DNA from: Limonium bicolor
Taxonomy: Eukaryota; Streptophyta; Magnoliopsida; Caryophyllales; Plumbaginaceae
Assembly: GCA_023374045.1 (NCBI GenBank)
Contig: CM041779.1
Span: 266,114,131 to 266,178,130 of the forward strand
DNA: 64,000 nucleotides
Direction: 5' to 3'
How positions within the stretch are numbered: the stretch's first letter is position 1; each line of letters starts with the position of its first letter. Shown piece by piece: positions 21,802-34,236 of this stretch. Position numbers and translations under genes: made by a program. The notes beneath the pieces are model-generated. The model was not told where the DNA came from. It worked only from the letters and a program-made list of their open reading frames with translations, and did no database searches.

Positions 21802-23078
21802 TCTGCTCTTGGTGTCGGCTACTTGGAGTCCCATCTCTTGAAACTTATTATCTACTTATGGAGATTGTTTATGTTATTGTCCTTTACCTTTTCTTTAGTT
21901 ATGCTTTTCCGCACTCTATCTACGCTTTCAGTTTCAGTTATAACACTTTGAACCCATCTTGCTATTGGACTCACTTATGAGTCCCCTTTTGCAATCTAAC
22001 AATGGGCTTTTTACGTATTCTTCGGAATCCATTTTTGCGCCTAGCTGCTTTTGATTGTGCATTGTAGATATATACCACTCTGGAACAAATACACCCCGCG
22101 GTTAAGTTTAGTACAATTCAAAAGAACCTCTTGCGAATTCTTCCTAGGAATTTCGGCTCTCTCTGTCGAATCTAGCGCCTCAACGACCCCGGACACCAGC
22201 AAGTGTGGGGGAAACCCGCCAACCACTCAACCTTCTCACGGGAGTATTAGTTCTCTAACTATTTAACCACTTTACAATGCATTACACTTTTGTTAGGTGC
22301 TTCGAAAAGGTCCTCTTTATTTCTCCCCAATTTTAGTGTCGAACAATGAGAACATTGTCCAATTCCAGTGTGGGGGAACTGACCTTTTCTTTTTGTGCAC
22401 TGCTCAACTTCACATACTTATCTTTTGCTTCCATTTAGGAGTTATATTTTAGGAAGCAAGTTTTCTCATGAAGTCTTGGATTTCTTCACAATTTTTTTTT
22501 CAAAAATTCTCTCTTGAGGAGCATGCAAATGCGGTGCAACCATTTAACCTTACCTTGGTGAATTTATATTGCGTAGGGGTTCCTTCTATCTTCTCTCTTA
22601 GGGATTGCTAAGGGGTGCTTCTTTGTGAAAATCTAAAAAGGGACTTGTGAGACACCATTGGTAACCAACAAAATGAGAGCTGAGTGTTCTGTAATGCAAA
22701 AGATAAAATGCCTGAATTCTTCTCATCATCTCCTATACAAATGCGAAACGAATGCAGTCATCTATTTTTCCATTTGTTTTATCCTTAATGCTCATTCTTG
22801 AGAGATGTTGGTCATGGTAAAATCTCTCCAAGTCACCTAATCTTTATAACTTTGAAGCACTCCGGATCATACCCCGAAACCCTATTTTTTTTATTTGCCT
22901 TAAGCACACCCATGTCACCATAATTAGGTTGGTTGCACACCTCATGAATTTTTCCACCCTTGTTGGTTCACAACAATCCAAGAATTCATTTGAACACTTG
23001 CTTGCTTTAAATATCCTCCTTATTGTGGTTCCTAATTTTTCTTGAGGACAAGCAAATAGATAAGTGTAAGTGGTGAAA
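21802..23078 (+). other. 3' non-coding region of element B
   Basis: No gene is seen. It has repeated 'agtgtgggggaa' blocks (22202-22213 and 22368-22379), matching the 'agtgtgaggaa' blocks of A and R, and the 'cttgaggacaagcaaat' motif (23041-23057) just before the LTR. The presumed PPT is about 23062-23078. Confidence 0.6.
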
Positions 23079-23326
23079 TGATGTAATTATAAGGTCTCTA
23101 TTTACCTTTATTTCATGCAACTATTGACCTATTTCACCACTTTATAGAGTGTTTCATTAATATAGGTGAACTCATACAGTTTTGATTAAGATATAGGTAA
23201 AAGCTCACTTGAGCAATGATTTTTGGGAGACTCTCAAGACTTTGTGGTCGAGCTTTAATGCCCTGAGGAGTGTGTCAAAGACAAGGGGTCAAACGGGATG
23301 ATTTCAATGCAGAAGAAGCGCTTCTG

Positions 23327-23426
23327 GTGTGGACCGCCCCAAGAGGTCAGGTTGATTCCAGCGTCGGGAATTGTCTTTGGTGTGGACCGCCCCAGGAGGG
23401 CCGCCCCTGTGGGGCAGTCCGGACGG
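23327..23426 (+). promoter_or_regulatory. Dyad pair in B's LTR
   Basis: Two GGTGTGGACCGCCCC half-sites (23326-23340 and 23379-23393) are followed by GGCCGCCCCTGTGGGGCAGTCC. They start about 250 bp into the LTR, as in A. They are of the same type as the array at 19395-19632. Confidence 0.6.
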
Positions 23427-23625
23427 GATTTTTTCCCAGTAAGTCATTTTAAAGACGGGAAAAGAGGGGTTTTGGACACATTCTTTCATTCTACACTTCC
23501 ACACACACAAGAGGAGAGAGAAAACGACAAAGAGGAGAAAGAAGAGGAGAAAGAAGAGAAGAAGGAAGAGCTCACCTTCTCCAAAGCTTCCAAGCTTCAA
23601 CAATGGCTTCTTCTTACTCTTTTCT

Positions 23626-26600
23626 TGTTGTGCCCCAATTTTTTTTTCTTTTGTTTCGGATTTACAAAGAGAATTTATGACAATTCTAATTGTTATTATA
23701 TTAGCTTCGGGAAGAAGGTCTTCTGTTTGGATTTTATTTATGTTAGTAAAAGAATTACTAACTTCTTTTCTTTTCTCCCCTTCCTTATTTTAATTAATTA
23801 TTCTTACTTCTTTCTTTTATCTTATTTATTTAAAGTTAAGGAAGGAGTACCTTGTTTTTATTTCATTTTCCTTCCCTTCCTCTTTGACGCAGTGGCGACG
23901 GTTTACACACTCAACCTCCTCCTTCTCTTTGTTTCTTCTCTCCAAGTAAAGTTCCTCTCTTTGCATCCTTCTCATCCATTCTCTCTCAAAACTAAATTGT
24001 TGGAATTATTTGCTTGTGGATCCGTTCGTCAGTCAGTGGTCTTCGAGGTTTGTAGATGTGTATTTCCATTCTGTTTCTTGTGAGTTCTTCTATCTCCTTT
24101 TCTAATTTTGATTTTGGGAATTATGGGATTATTCAGTCAAGAGTTCGTTGTTTGAGAAGGGATTCGAAGAGGGCGATGGGTGGAGTCTGTAGAAGAGATT
24201 TGCTTTGCATCGGATGTGAGGTAGGTGGTAGATGGATTCGGTATGGGTGTGTTCACCCATGGGGATTCTAGATCTTGTTTCATTCCTGAGTATGTTTGTT
24301 TTGATCTTTGATTTCATTATGAATCTGGATGCGTTTTGATTTACCTTTTCACTCCTCTCAAACCCCATGTTATGTTTAATTGGATCGATATTCGTATCTT
24401 ATTGACCATAATAGTTTTTTTTCTTTCAGTAAAATACCTTCTTTAGTCTTCCTCGATATGCGTACATATTTGACACTTACTTCCAAATCTGTTTTGAATG
24501 CACGATATAGTAATATCGTGGCTGGATTCAAGTTTTACTAAGTATTAGATAAATATATTTAATTAAAAACCTAGTTTACGCTACTTACGATTCAAATTCT
24601 TTATCGTCATACATATTTTTTTATTGTTGGTTACTGGGATAGAATTCACCGATACAGATATATCACTTTTGATGTATATTGATAGTAATTCGTTTTCGAG
24701 TATTACTAAAGGTAGCTGAATATACTACTGCGGGTATGTTATTAGTAAGTTAGTTGTTTATAAATATGGTAAAGAGTGTTTTTTTTATTTAATTCCGTTC
24801 AACAACTTTTACTGGCCATGTGCTCATCATGCGGATATGGATTAACAATTCCGATTTGTGCATCTGGTCATTACGCTACTAAAGTATTTGTATTTCAAGG
24901 CTGCAGAGTATTAATATTTTAATGTTTTCTCTTCTTCGAATTATTTTAGTTCTATTTTATCGTATTTTAACTTGCTTGTCGGCTACTATATTGCATATGT
25001 ATGATATTATATTATTGTTATTTTTAATTGTTTATTGGAAATATAACTAGTCCAATTGGTTTACATCATGATTTTTGTACGGGGAATGTACATGCGAGAT
25101 GGATTTGTGTAAGATGTTTATTTTGGTTAAAACATGATTTCATGGATTGTATTCATATGATTATTATTATATTAATAATGTTTAGTTAATGACATATCTT
25201 CCTTATACTTACGTCGACAAATTGTATATTATCATATATTTTCTTTACAATAACTAGGTGATAAACTGACATGATTTGAGTACACTTATCTAAAACTTCC
25301 CTAATTTTATATATATAAATTTTGTACATCACAAGCTTTCGTATGTAAATATGCTATAGTATGTATTACTAAAAGATACTTTAGTATATTATTTTGTATC
25401 TGCACGGCTTAAAAGAGTTTGGAAATACAGTATATTATTTATCCTAAAGTACAATCTTTACTGGAGTATACGATCTGCTTTCGAATTGTTTTAAATCAGA
25501 CATGTGCTAGTATTATTACCATACCAATAAATTAAGAGCGTGATGGTGTGAGAGAGCTTTTGCTCTCCTCTCTCTCTCCTCTCTCTCTATATATATATAT
25601 AGATATATTATATATAGATTATATATCGCACTGTGCTATGCTAATCGATATATGTCTTTAAATAGTTGTACGTACGTTTAAACATGGCTCATTTTGTTTT
25701 ATATGGTTTTCACGTAGTTGCCTTTTGTGTATTTGACCCGAAAGGTATTATTCTTTCTTTCATAAACGGAGTTCTATACAGTATTACATTATGTTAAGTA
25801 TAAAGCTTGTCATCTGTGGCAAACCTGCTTTCACGGTATACGCTACAATATTTTAATTATAATATGATTTTTAAATGCAGCTAGTTCCATTAATTATGTA
25901 ATCATATATATGTTTCAGACTAAATCATACGCTCTTCTTTTTTTCCGATTCGGACCTTTGGCTGGAATTGCTGTGTTGTATGTGATTTTTGGGACCTAGT
26001 TTATTGCTTTCTGAGCCGTGGATGACTGGGTCGAGTTATCCCGTAGCGCGCTGTATAGGACGTCCTTCTGTATCTGTATCACGGGCATCCCCCGTTCTGT
26101 TATCTGGAGTCGACGGACTCATTCTGTATTTGGAGTCGACGGACTCATTCTGTTATCTGGGGTCTTCAGACCCATTATGTTATCTGAGGTCTTCAGACCT
26201 ATTCTGTATGCTTTGAACTAGGGTCCCTTAAAAACTATGTTTTTGATAACGTTCTGATGTGTATAAGATTCTGATTTGCTTCTGTTCAGTTTTGAGCGAT
26301 GGCAGCTTCTGACATGAGACACTGATTTGTGCTTTGTCTCATTCTGTGAGTGTGGCTTCAGCTTCGTTCTGTCTCCTCTGTTTTGTCAGCCTTGGTTTAT
26401 GGATTCCGTTTTGTGAAGATTAGATTTGTATTGCAAATGAGCTTTGTAAAGAAACTATGCTTATGTTTTGTTTCCTTCTTCTGATGGTCTATATGTGACT
26501 TGTGATTTCTGAAAAGCCTTATGGTTTTTGTAAAAGTCTTCTATTGTCAAGCTACACCTTTGTAACCTCTATTTCGCTCTGCTTTTCATTTGACTTCGTA

Positions 26601-27038
26601 TCGTTTTGAGGTGCCTCCATTTGATTTTGATTCTGAGTTTGATTTGCTAACTTATGTCTATATAAGCTATGTTCTGTAAAAATGTTTTGAGCATGCTTAT
26701 GCTGATGAAGTTTATCACTTACTGAGCTGTGGTTTGCTCACCCCTATATTCCGTCTGATTTGCAAGTTTTAACTCCTGGTTGGAGATTCAGCTTTTGTGT
26801 TTGGTTTTGGCTTTTCGGTTTTGTACACTGTAATGTCGGCTTTGAGGCCCATTTGTATATAGCTTATGTTTGTATTTGGCTTCTGCTTGTAATTTGTAAG
26901 ACAAGTTGTAATATTATTATTAATATATGAGTTTCAGTTTTGTTTTGGGTTTTGTTAGTGTGTAGCCTTGCGTGTCTTAGGTAGTAAGCACGCGGCGTGT
27001 GACGGGCTCAGAACCAGGGTGGTTTTGGGGTCGTTACA
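23626..27038 (+). mobile_element. 3.4-kb solo LTR, Tekay/Del-like, TSD TTTCT
   Basis: It begins TGTTGTGCCCC and ends GGGGTCGTTACA. It is flanked by TTTCT at 23621-23625 and 27039-27043. It has no gag/pol. The block 'tcacttactgagctgtggtttgctcaccc' near 26714-26742 is typical of Tekay/Del LTRs. Inside are a (CT)n(TA)n tract (25563-25630) and short tandem repeats of 'tctg..ttatctgg(a/g)gtc' (26097-26205). It is most likely the product of unequal recombination between the LTRs of a full element. Confidence 0.85.
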
Positions 27039-27758
27039 TTTCTAGTTTTTCTTTTCTCCATGCTTGAGTAGAACTCTATTGTGCTTTGGGATGGGTCTTT
27101 GACCCCAAACCCTAGAATGTGTTGGTGAATCTTGATTATGCCTTAATATAGTTGTTTCTCTCTTAATTATCATTCAATGTTCTTGAATTGATCCCTTGAG
27201 TGCATTTGTGGTGAACCCTCTCTACAATTTGGTTTTGAGTTAGGGTTTGTGACCAAATTGAGAGAGGACCCTTGATTTATGCTCATAAGATTAGTGAGTA
27301 TAATTTGGGGTTTTATTCTAGAACTTGCTTAATGCTACTTAGTGAGTTTAGCCCTAATTGATTTTGAAGGCTAAAATTAACTAAGTAAGAATTAACTCAT
27401 CTTTGGTTTAGAGGGTTATTATCATTGTTCTAAAAGATAACTATGGCATAAAAAGAGTTGCTAGCATATCTAGGTAGTTTGGGTGATTGTCAAATTCCCA
27501 AAGTACTTCTCCATCCAATCCATTAAACTATCACCTTTAGTTTATTTGTTGTTCTTGCAATTACTCAACCAACACAATCGAGCTTGCCGCCGGCTAAACC
27601 CTAATTTACTGTTTTTATTTCAATTACTAAATACCGAGACTAGGAAGTTAGGACCAATTTCCTCGTGGATACGACACTTGTTGTACTACACCGATTAGGT
27701 GCACTTGCCTATTCCTTGCATTTATTTATATACCTTGTTATATAGCTCTTGCACAACA

Positions 27759-28963
27759 GTTTCTAACCACCAACTCAAGACTTTTAAGTTATTTTAACGA
27801 TGGAGAAGATATTTGAAAAGAAAAGCCAAATTTTTGTTAAGTTTGAAGATTTAAAATCTTAAATCAGTTTTTACCTAAAATGGTGAATACGTGTCATGTC
27901 CATTTATAGTAAATTTTGGAATTTCAAAAGAAGGGTTTAAAATACAATTATAGGAATTTGAGGGGCTGTTTTATAAAAATAAAGTTTTTAAGGAGAAGAC
28001 ATATGCAAGGCACATGCCACTAGAGTTAAAGAAAATAATTCATTATCTCTCCTCATTCTTCTTCTTCCTTCCCCTAATCAGATTTTCTCTCTCCTCCCTC
28101 TCACCTTCGTCCTGCCCTCTCATCCATGTGAGAACATGGGAAATTCCTCCTTTAGAATACTTCATTGAAGAGCTAAAGTAAGGGTTCTCCTTAATTGTTA
28201 TATTGATGCCAAGCTATGTGGTATGAACGTTAAGCACATAAATGAGGTGTAAATCACTAATACAAACCGTATAAATCGAGGTAGTTCATACACAACCCAC
28301 AAAACTATCTCCTCAAGAGAGTAGCTCAATAGCTAGATTTCCTTGGATTCAATACCCAATCGGGAAAACTTGCCCACTTCAATGGCCGATACACTGACTA
28401 TGTTCATATTCTCCTCTTTGCTATAACTATGACTGAAAATCTATACTCATTAATAGAAAGGACGACTAGTTAGTGAGCGTTAATTCAGATCTATAAGGGA
28501 TTGTGCGCACAATGCACCGTACAGGCGAATAGTCCCCAAATTATGGGATCTGAAGCTTTCCGTAGGATCAAATCTTTCTTTTTTTAAGGTCAGGATTTTG
28601 CTTGAGTTATGGGCTTTTCTAGAATCGTTATAAGTTGTTCATCTTCCAATAATGAGCTTAAATAAATATTATAAGACGTTCATCTTCCGAATGATTCTTG
28701 CAAGTAGATGTTATAAGTTGAATATTCTCCAATTGATTCACACATGTAAATGTTATAAGTAGTTAGTCTTTAGAATGACTTGTGCAAGTTTTATAACTGA
28801 TTCACACAAGTTAAAGCTATAATAAGTAACACGTCTTGCTAAGTGTTTAAATAAATCACCCATATTCCACAAGTCTTGAGTATCTTCATCTTCATATACA
28901 TCATCGGTCATGACCTGTAGAGGGATAGTTACCAACATTCATAAAGCTAATAATATCATGAAG
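27759..28963. other. Flank of element B; possible decayed coding exon on minus strand
   Basis: No confident gene. The minus strand around 28930-28750 reads an acidic stretch (DDVYEDEDTQDLWNMGD). The minus strand near 50270-50192 continues it across the LTR insertion with another plausible open stretch. I do not recognise either. At 28640-28830 there are about four degenerate copies of a ~55-bp repeat around 'ttataa(g)...ttcatcttcc'. A pyrimidine-rich tract is at 28060-28105. Confidence 0.3.
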
Positions 28964-30111
28964 TTTCCTGTAACACCCCTACCGTTAATACAATGCTTAC
29001 CGTCCAATCTCCTTACACATCAGATACACGCAGCGGATACATACTTACATACAGTGGGTGATACAATGCCGTTAGTCGCCCATGTGACTAACAAGGCTAC
29101 TACTTCTACATACTGCATCGGTCTGATGGACCGGAATCCCGAGTACTACACGTCTATAACACATACTCCATTCGTCAATCAAATACAACAATGCTCCATT
29201 CAATACTTACTCCTCCCTAATCCATACATTACAATATACTTAACCGAGTCTACTAGGATCCTTACACAATTATAACATCTCTTCCAAGTTCATAGATACT
29301 CACTAAGAGTCTACATCTACCCACTCCTCACAACTGCTTACTTCCTAAGTACAGGAATGTGCTAATTTGTACACCTCTACATTCTACTACTACTATCCAA
29401 ATGCAGTCACCGGTCTCGTGCCTTGACCATATCCTCTTCGGGTACCTGCACACTAAAAATGTTCCCCCGAGGGGGTCAGCTTTCGCTGAGCATGATAACC
29501 GCATACCCCGCGTACTAGTGAGGGTACGCCGACCACTTGGTCGTCTACATGCGGTTCATTTATTCACACAACATGCATACATGCTTTCATACACAATACA
29601 ATAATACTTACGCAAGGCATGCATACATACACTTTATTACATACAAGTAATACAATATACCGTTCAATACATACTTACCTTCTTCCGAAATACACATACT
29701 CACTACATACACAATATGCAATACTTGTTAGCTTCATTGGTCCACCCGGGTTAATCGGGTGGAGATTACTCTTTTACTCGTTACTTCATACATACGCATA
29801 CATACTCGTACTCATACTCATACTTACTTACTTACTCTTACTCATGTTAAGTCGTCGGGACCTCCGGCCCTGGGGACTACTCCGTCCCACCTCCGGGATT
29901 TACTTGACTCACCAATCCGGGATGCTACCCACTTAAGGGATTTGGGCCGTGGACCAGTTTAAGAGTCAGGAATTGCAGCCAACCTCTTGTGACTCCGCAT
30001 CCTCACGCGTGGCCGAAGCTATATCGGACTTCTACTCATTCCAATTTACTCACTTAAGTTAGGAGTTAGGTAGTTAGGAATTAGCAGAAGTCATTCCACT
30101 AGTAGAAAAAG

Positions 30112-30270
30112 ACCCTACCGCAGCGGTTGTTTGGTACCTATGGCAGCGGTTGAAAACCGCTGCGATGGGTGCCGCTGCGGTAGGTGAAACACCTAACGCA
30201 GCGGTTGTAGAACCGCTGCGGTAGGTACTCTAACGCTGCGGTTCTTACTAAGAACCGCTGCAGTAGACCT
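30112..30270. repeat. CACTA left subterminal repeats
   Basis: There are about eight copies of the 10-mer CGCAGCGGTT or its complement AACCGCTGCG, many as hairpin pairs (for example 30141-30164 and 30197-30219). In En/Spm such repeats are binding sites for TNPA. The motif is rich in CG and CHG sites, which are targets of plant DNA methylation. Confidence 0.85.
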
Positions 30271-30554
30271 TTTTTTTTGTTTTTTCCATTCCACCCTACA
30301 ATTCTACCACACACACCCAAAATCAATCAAACCTGGTAAGATATAGCAATTAACAATGCCACCACAGTGGGGCATTAGATCAACCATTTCACCATTTAAA
30401 TAGCCACCAAACCTATCTACGGGCAATAATCCACTTACATTTACAAATTTGAGCAAATTAATCAAACATCAACAAAATCTTTACAGAAACGACAATTGTT
30501 TCATGAGAATTTCAAAATCATCCTACTCAATCCTACCAAACCCTAGAAGCAACC
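30271..30554. other. CACTA 3' untranslated region
   Basis: A/T-rich sequence lies between the subterminal array and the last exon of the Ulp1-type gene. No gene is seen. Confidence 0.5.
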
Positions 30555-33500
30555 TACATTAACGCTCATGAATTCTGCCCATTCTTCGAGCACCTCGGTT
30601 ATATGTCCTTCGTTGTAACCGTCTACCAACTCTTCAAAAGCCTTGGAATTAACACAAAAAGAAATATGATTAGTTGCTAATAATACTTTGAGTTTAAGAA
30701 TCAATGTTAAAAATTATCTACAAAACCAAAATATTTCGAGAATGCTACTTACCAGGTCTAGAGACTTCTCTGGCAAGAGTCTCGGTCCCGCTATCAAGTC
30801 ACTCATAAACCGAATGACATAGTAGCCACATTCCGAACCTCCCGGCTGCTGTGGACACTGCACATGTATATACGTACATATTCAAAATCGATTTAACACA
30901 TAAATTATAATACTGTTCCTATTTTAAAACTAATGAACATATTACAAAATTTGAATAAGGACTACAAAAATACCTTGACTACATTCCACGGAATCTTCTT
31001 AAATCTCTCTCCTCGGACTTGCGTCATTACAGATACAAAGGCACTAGAATTCATACGCACAGATAAAGTAAAAGTTATCAACCGGATGATTAAGAAATAA
31101 CTAAAAATTGATAATTAATCAAGTTAAGTAAATTCATCACCTCATCAACATGTTATATATAAGTGGCCTCTTGGGACGCAGAGATGCTGAGTCAAGCTGC
31201 AGGACTCTTGGGCTTTTTATACATAGAACGAGCAAAGACCAGTGTCGGCTGTTCATAGATTACAATACAGGCAGAACTTAATTCAATCAATTACATAATA
31301 CAAATATCATAATTTTTAAACTAACTTAACATTAGATAAAATTCTTACCCTTGATGAAGAGGCAGCATTATGTAAGATTTATCTGCAACTGCACACGCAT
31401 GTATCACATTCGACAAGTACTGGACCAACGCTTGGGGGTCAGATCCCATATTAGCTTCGGAACAGTAGTCAGGGCATAGGAACCCGAAACTACTATTCTC
31501 ATGTACTTGGACCGCCTTGTCATCAATAAACCTGCACAATATAAAGAAACCAATATTATGAATTTAATTTTCAAATATACAGAGTAAAATGTGTACAATG
31601 TATGCTAATTACTCACATGCAAGCCGATTTGAGAATCGACGCACTCAACCAATCCTTTGTGAACAACTCCACAAAATCAGTAAGATAGATTTCAAAACTC
31701 TGAGCGCCTATAGTGAAAAAGATCCGGTCTTGGTTCCATTGTAACCGAATCTCTTCCTGGCGGCGTCATCAATAGTGTGGAGTGCAACAGTTTCAGCATG
31801 GGGGGTAAGGCATTCAGAACCGCCGGTTGTAGCAAATTCGATCTCATCACAACTCTAGTAGCGGATGCCATCGAAGGATTAGCTGGTGCAACAACAACTC
31901 TCTTTCCTTTTGCCTTATCAGAATTTGATTGAATGTGTTCCTAATATATTAATTTAATAAGTATATGTTTCTACTCTAGGATATGTTAAAGAATAAGTTT
32001 TTTCATGGGGTTACCTGCTGCTCCCCAAGCCTAATCAATCTACAGGGCCACTGTACTGCATTGGATTCAGCTTGACGAAGGGTGGATATGTCTGCACTGG
32101 GCACCGGTATCTGACAATCCGCGTAAGCAGGCGCGTAACCTTCAACAAGCACCCGGCATGGTACTCTCGGAGCGCTGTATTCCTCACGGTGTCTCCAGCA
32201 CAAGACTTGAAAAGTTTTCCCCACCCTACTTCGACTTCGTCAACGCCAATCACTTGGAACAATGTGCAGTCAATTGGTTGCTAAATTTTCAAAATTAAAG
32301 ATTTTAGATGCACATAAACAAGTGTATAATTTGTTTTTTTTTTGTATTTGTAGTTAACATGTTGTTCTAACCTTGAGAGATGAATATGGAAATGGGTTGA
32401 CGGAGTGAACACTACTGGGAGGCACTGCTGCGGGCTCTGATGCTTGTGCCTGATCTGGCGGTCTAGAAACCTCCTGACTCATCCTCTCAGACGCATCATC
32501 TCCATAGCTTGAGCGATTGACTGCTGAAATTCATTTCGTAGTCGCTGCTCGAGCTCCGCATTCTGGCGTAAGTGCTCCTCATATGTAATGCTCCCTCCAG
32601 CAGTGTCTCGACCCAGGATTACCGAAGGCTTGGCGTATACCGACATGACCACCAAAGCCTACTGCACGACCCGGATGATCCTTCTTCCCGAGAGCGCGGG
32701 AAAGTGGATCATCCTGCCTAACGGGCTGCCAAGTGCCCTGGGTGATCTGGGAGCTTAACTCTTCCTGTTATGGAGTTTAATAAGTCAATAAGGATACTTC
32801 GGTTTATTTAACTGCTATTGTTACTCTATAAATATAATAAACATTTTTTAAACTAAAAATCACTTACCATTTGGTTGATGACTCTCTCGTGGCGTCATCA
32901 TACTCAGCAGGTGCCGCCGGATTTGAAGGTTTCTTCCGTCGACTTAAGTCCCAAACCTTCATCCTTCGTTCGCTGACATTCGAGCCAGCTGGCAGCAACC
33001 CCTCTTTCTCCCACTGCGGCACACGCTGAGCAATACTTGTACTCCCCATGTGATGGGGGTAACGATTTTTTTTTGCATTTTGTTGTTGTTTCTCACGTAT
33101 AGCCTACATATATGTATGAAAAGACAAATTATGCAAATAATATATGAAAAAGACGAATTAACCAAATGAACTCTAAGGACACTTTAAACATTTATCATAC
33201 AAAAGAACAACTACTAGTGTGAAACTCACCTTGAACTCAGGGGTCAAACGCTTCGCAACAAACTCATTCCACTGCTCTTCAGTAATACCATCATATTTTT
33301 GCCACGGTGGTCTCCGATCATCCACATCTTCACCTTCTGCCTCCTCTATCTCTGCGGGCTCCTCACAGTAAATGTACTGCCTCGTGAGCAGAGATCTGAA
33401 GTCTTTGAACTGTGTGGCAATCCCCTTCATCACATCATCCTTCAGAGAAGGATCTATACAGAATCGGTCCTATATGCACAAAAAAAATGGATTAGTGTAA

Positions 33501-33968
33501 AAAAGTAACTATATAAATCTTAAAACAAACTATTAAGTGTAACAAATACCTTGAGACGTTCAAATATCTGCTCCTTCAACGCCTGAGGCACTTGCTTCCA
33601 ATTGTGGTTTATATTGAAATATGTACTCACCAAATGCCTGGCTAGAGCAGTGAAATCATTTTTCCAGTACCCGTGGGCTGATTAAACTCATTGAACTCCA
33701 AAGGCTTTGTCGGGGGGCCTCTATTTGCTTTCAGCCCACGGGTTGCCCCTCGTTTTTTGGGTTTCTTGAGAGGCGGAGGAGCAACTTGTATCTCTTGTCC
33801 TTCCTGTGAAGGCCCTGCTGTCTCGGTCTGCTGTGGGGTGGTCTCTACGTCTGCTTTCTTTGATTTCTTTTTACCACCTCGTGTGGTGCGTTTTGCCGGT
33901 CTACTATCCCCAGTCAGGAGCAGTTGTCCTATAGGATCATCATCCACTGAGGAAAAAAACACACACAC
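30555..33968 (-). CDS. CACTA TNPA-like protein with Ulp1 (C48) protease domain, multi-exon
   Basis: Exons were read by eye on the minus strand. About 33968-33660 is a basic Lys-rich N-terminus. About 33640-33550 and 33470-33230 hold the plant En/Spm transposase domain (TEEQWNEFVAKRLTPEFK). About 33105-32870 comes next. About 32765-32390 has GTWQP..QDDPLSRALG and a coiled coil, then about 32280-32005. The C-terminal part is Ulp1-like: about 31740-31347, then 31270-31150 with the candidate catalytic His (RHW, near 31243) and Asp (LDSA, near 31192), then about 31050-30975. The exon 30860-30745 has the candidate Cys in GGSECGYYV (near 30829), and the end is near 30555. Exon borders are approximate and I did not verify every junction. 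TNPA-type proteins bind subterminal repeats. The protease could act on SUMO-like conjugates, as proposed for other plant transposons carrying this domain. Confidence 0.7.
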
Positions 33969-34236
33969 ATTAGATCAATATTCATGGAACGATGTATAAT
34001 TGCAAAAATAAACATAAATAATTAATTCTGATAACATTGTAACAACAATAATACGAATTATATAATGTAATTTCAACCAATGGTGTTACCTAGACATAGT
34101 AACATATATCATGATCTGTTTTCTACCCAAACCCCCTCATTATGGTCTGATCGAGCGTAGATGGTCTGAACATCATCATTTTGTAAATCATCAGTTGAAT
34201 CATGCAACCCTGTATGCAACGATACAGTTTCATCTA

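Larger units (their letters stand above)
23079..27758 (+). repeat. Element B 3' LTR, split by a solo LTR
   Basis: It starts TGATGTAATTATAAGG after the PPT (TGAAATG at 23074 is an alternative start) and ends TTGCACAACA at 27758. Without the insertion at 23626-27038 it is about 1.26 kb. The 3' end (27590-27758) has the 'gcttgccgccggctaaaccc' and 'gtggatacgac..cttgttgtacta' blocks, also present at the end of the solo LTR 41504-43532, so those two LTRs are related. Dyads lie at 23327-23426. The flanking TSD cannot be paired because B's 5' end is outside the window. Confidence 0.8.

Noticed and set aside
23298..24083. A 261-codon plus-strand frame
   Set aside because: It runs across the boundary of B's LTR and the solo LTR inserted at 23626 and has low-complexity Phe/Leu-rich content. 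It is a chance frame in T-rich DNA.
25563..25630. (CT)n/(TA)n tract as a promoter element
   Set aside because: It is a plain microsatellite inside the solo LTR with no gene downstream.
29619..29962. Open frames with repeated Tyr/Thr/His ('cata cttac' repeats)
   Set aside because: They lie inside the minus-strand Tekay-like LTR and reflect a simple tacatac repeat.
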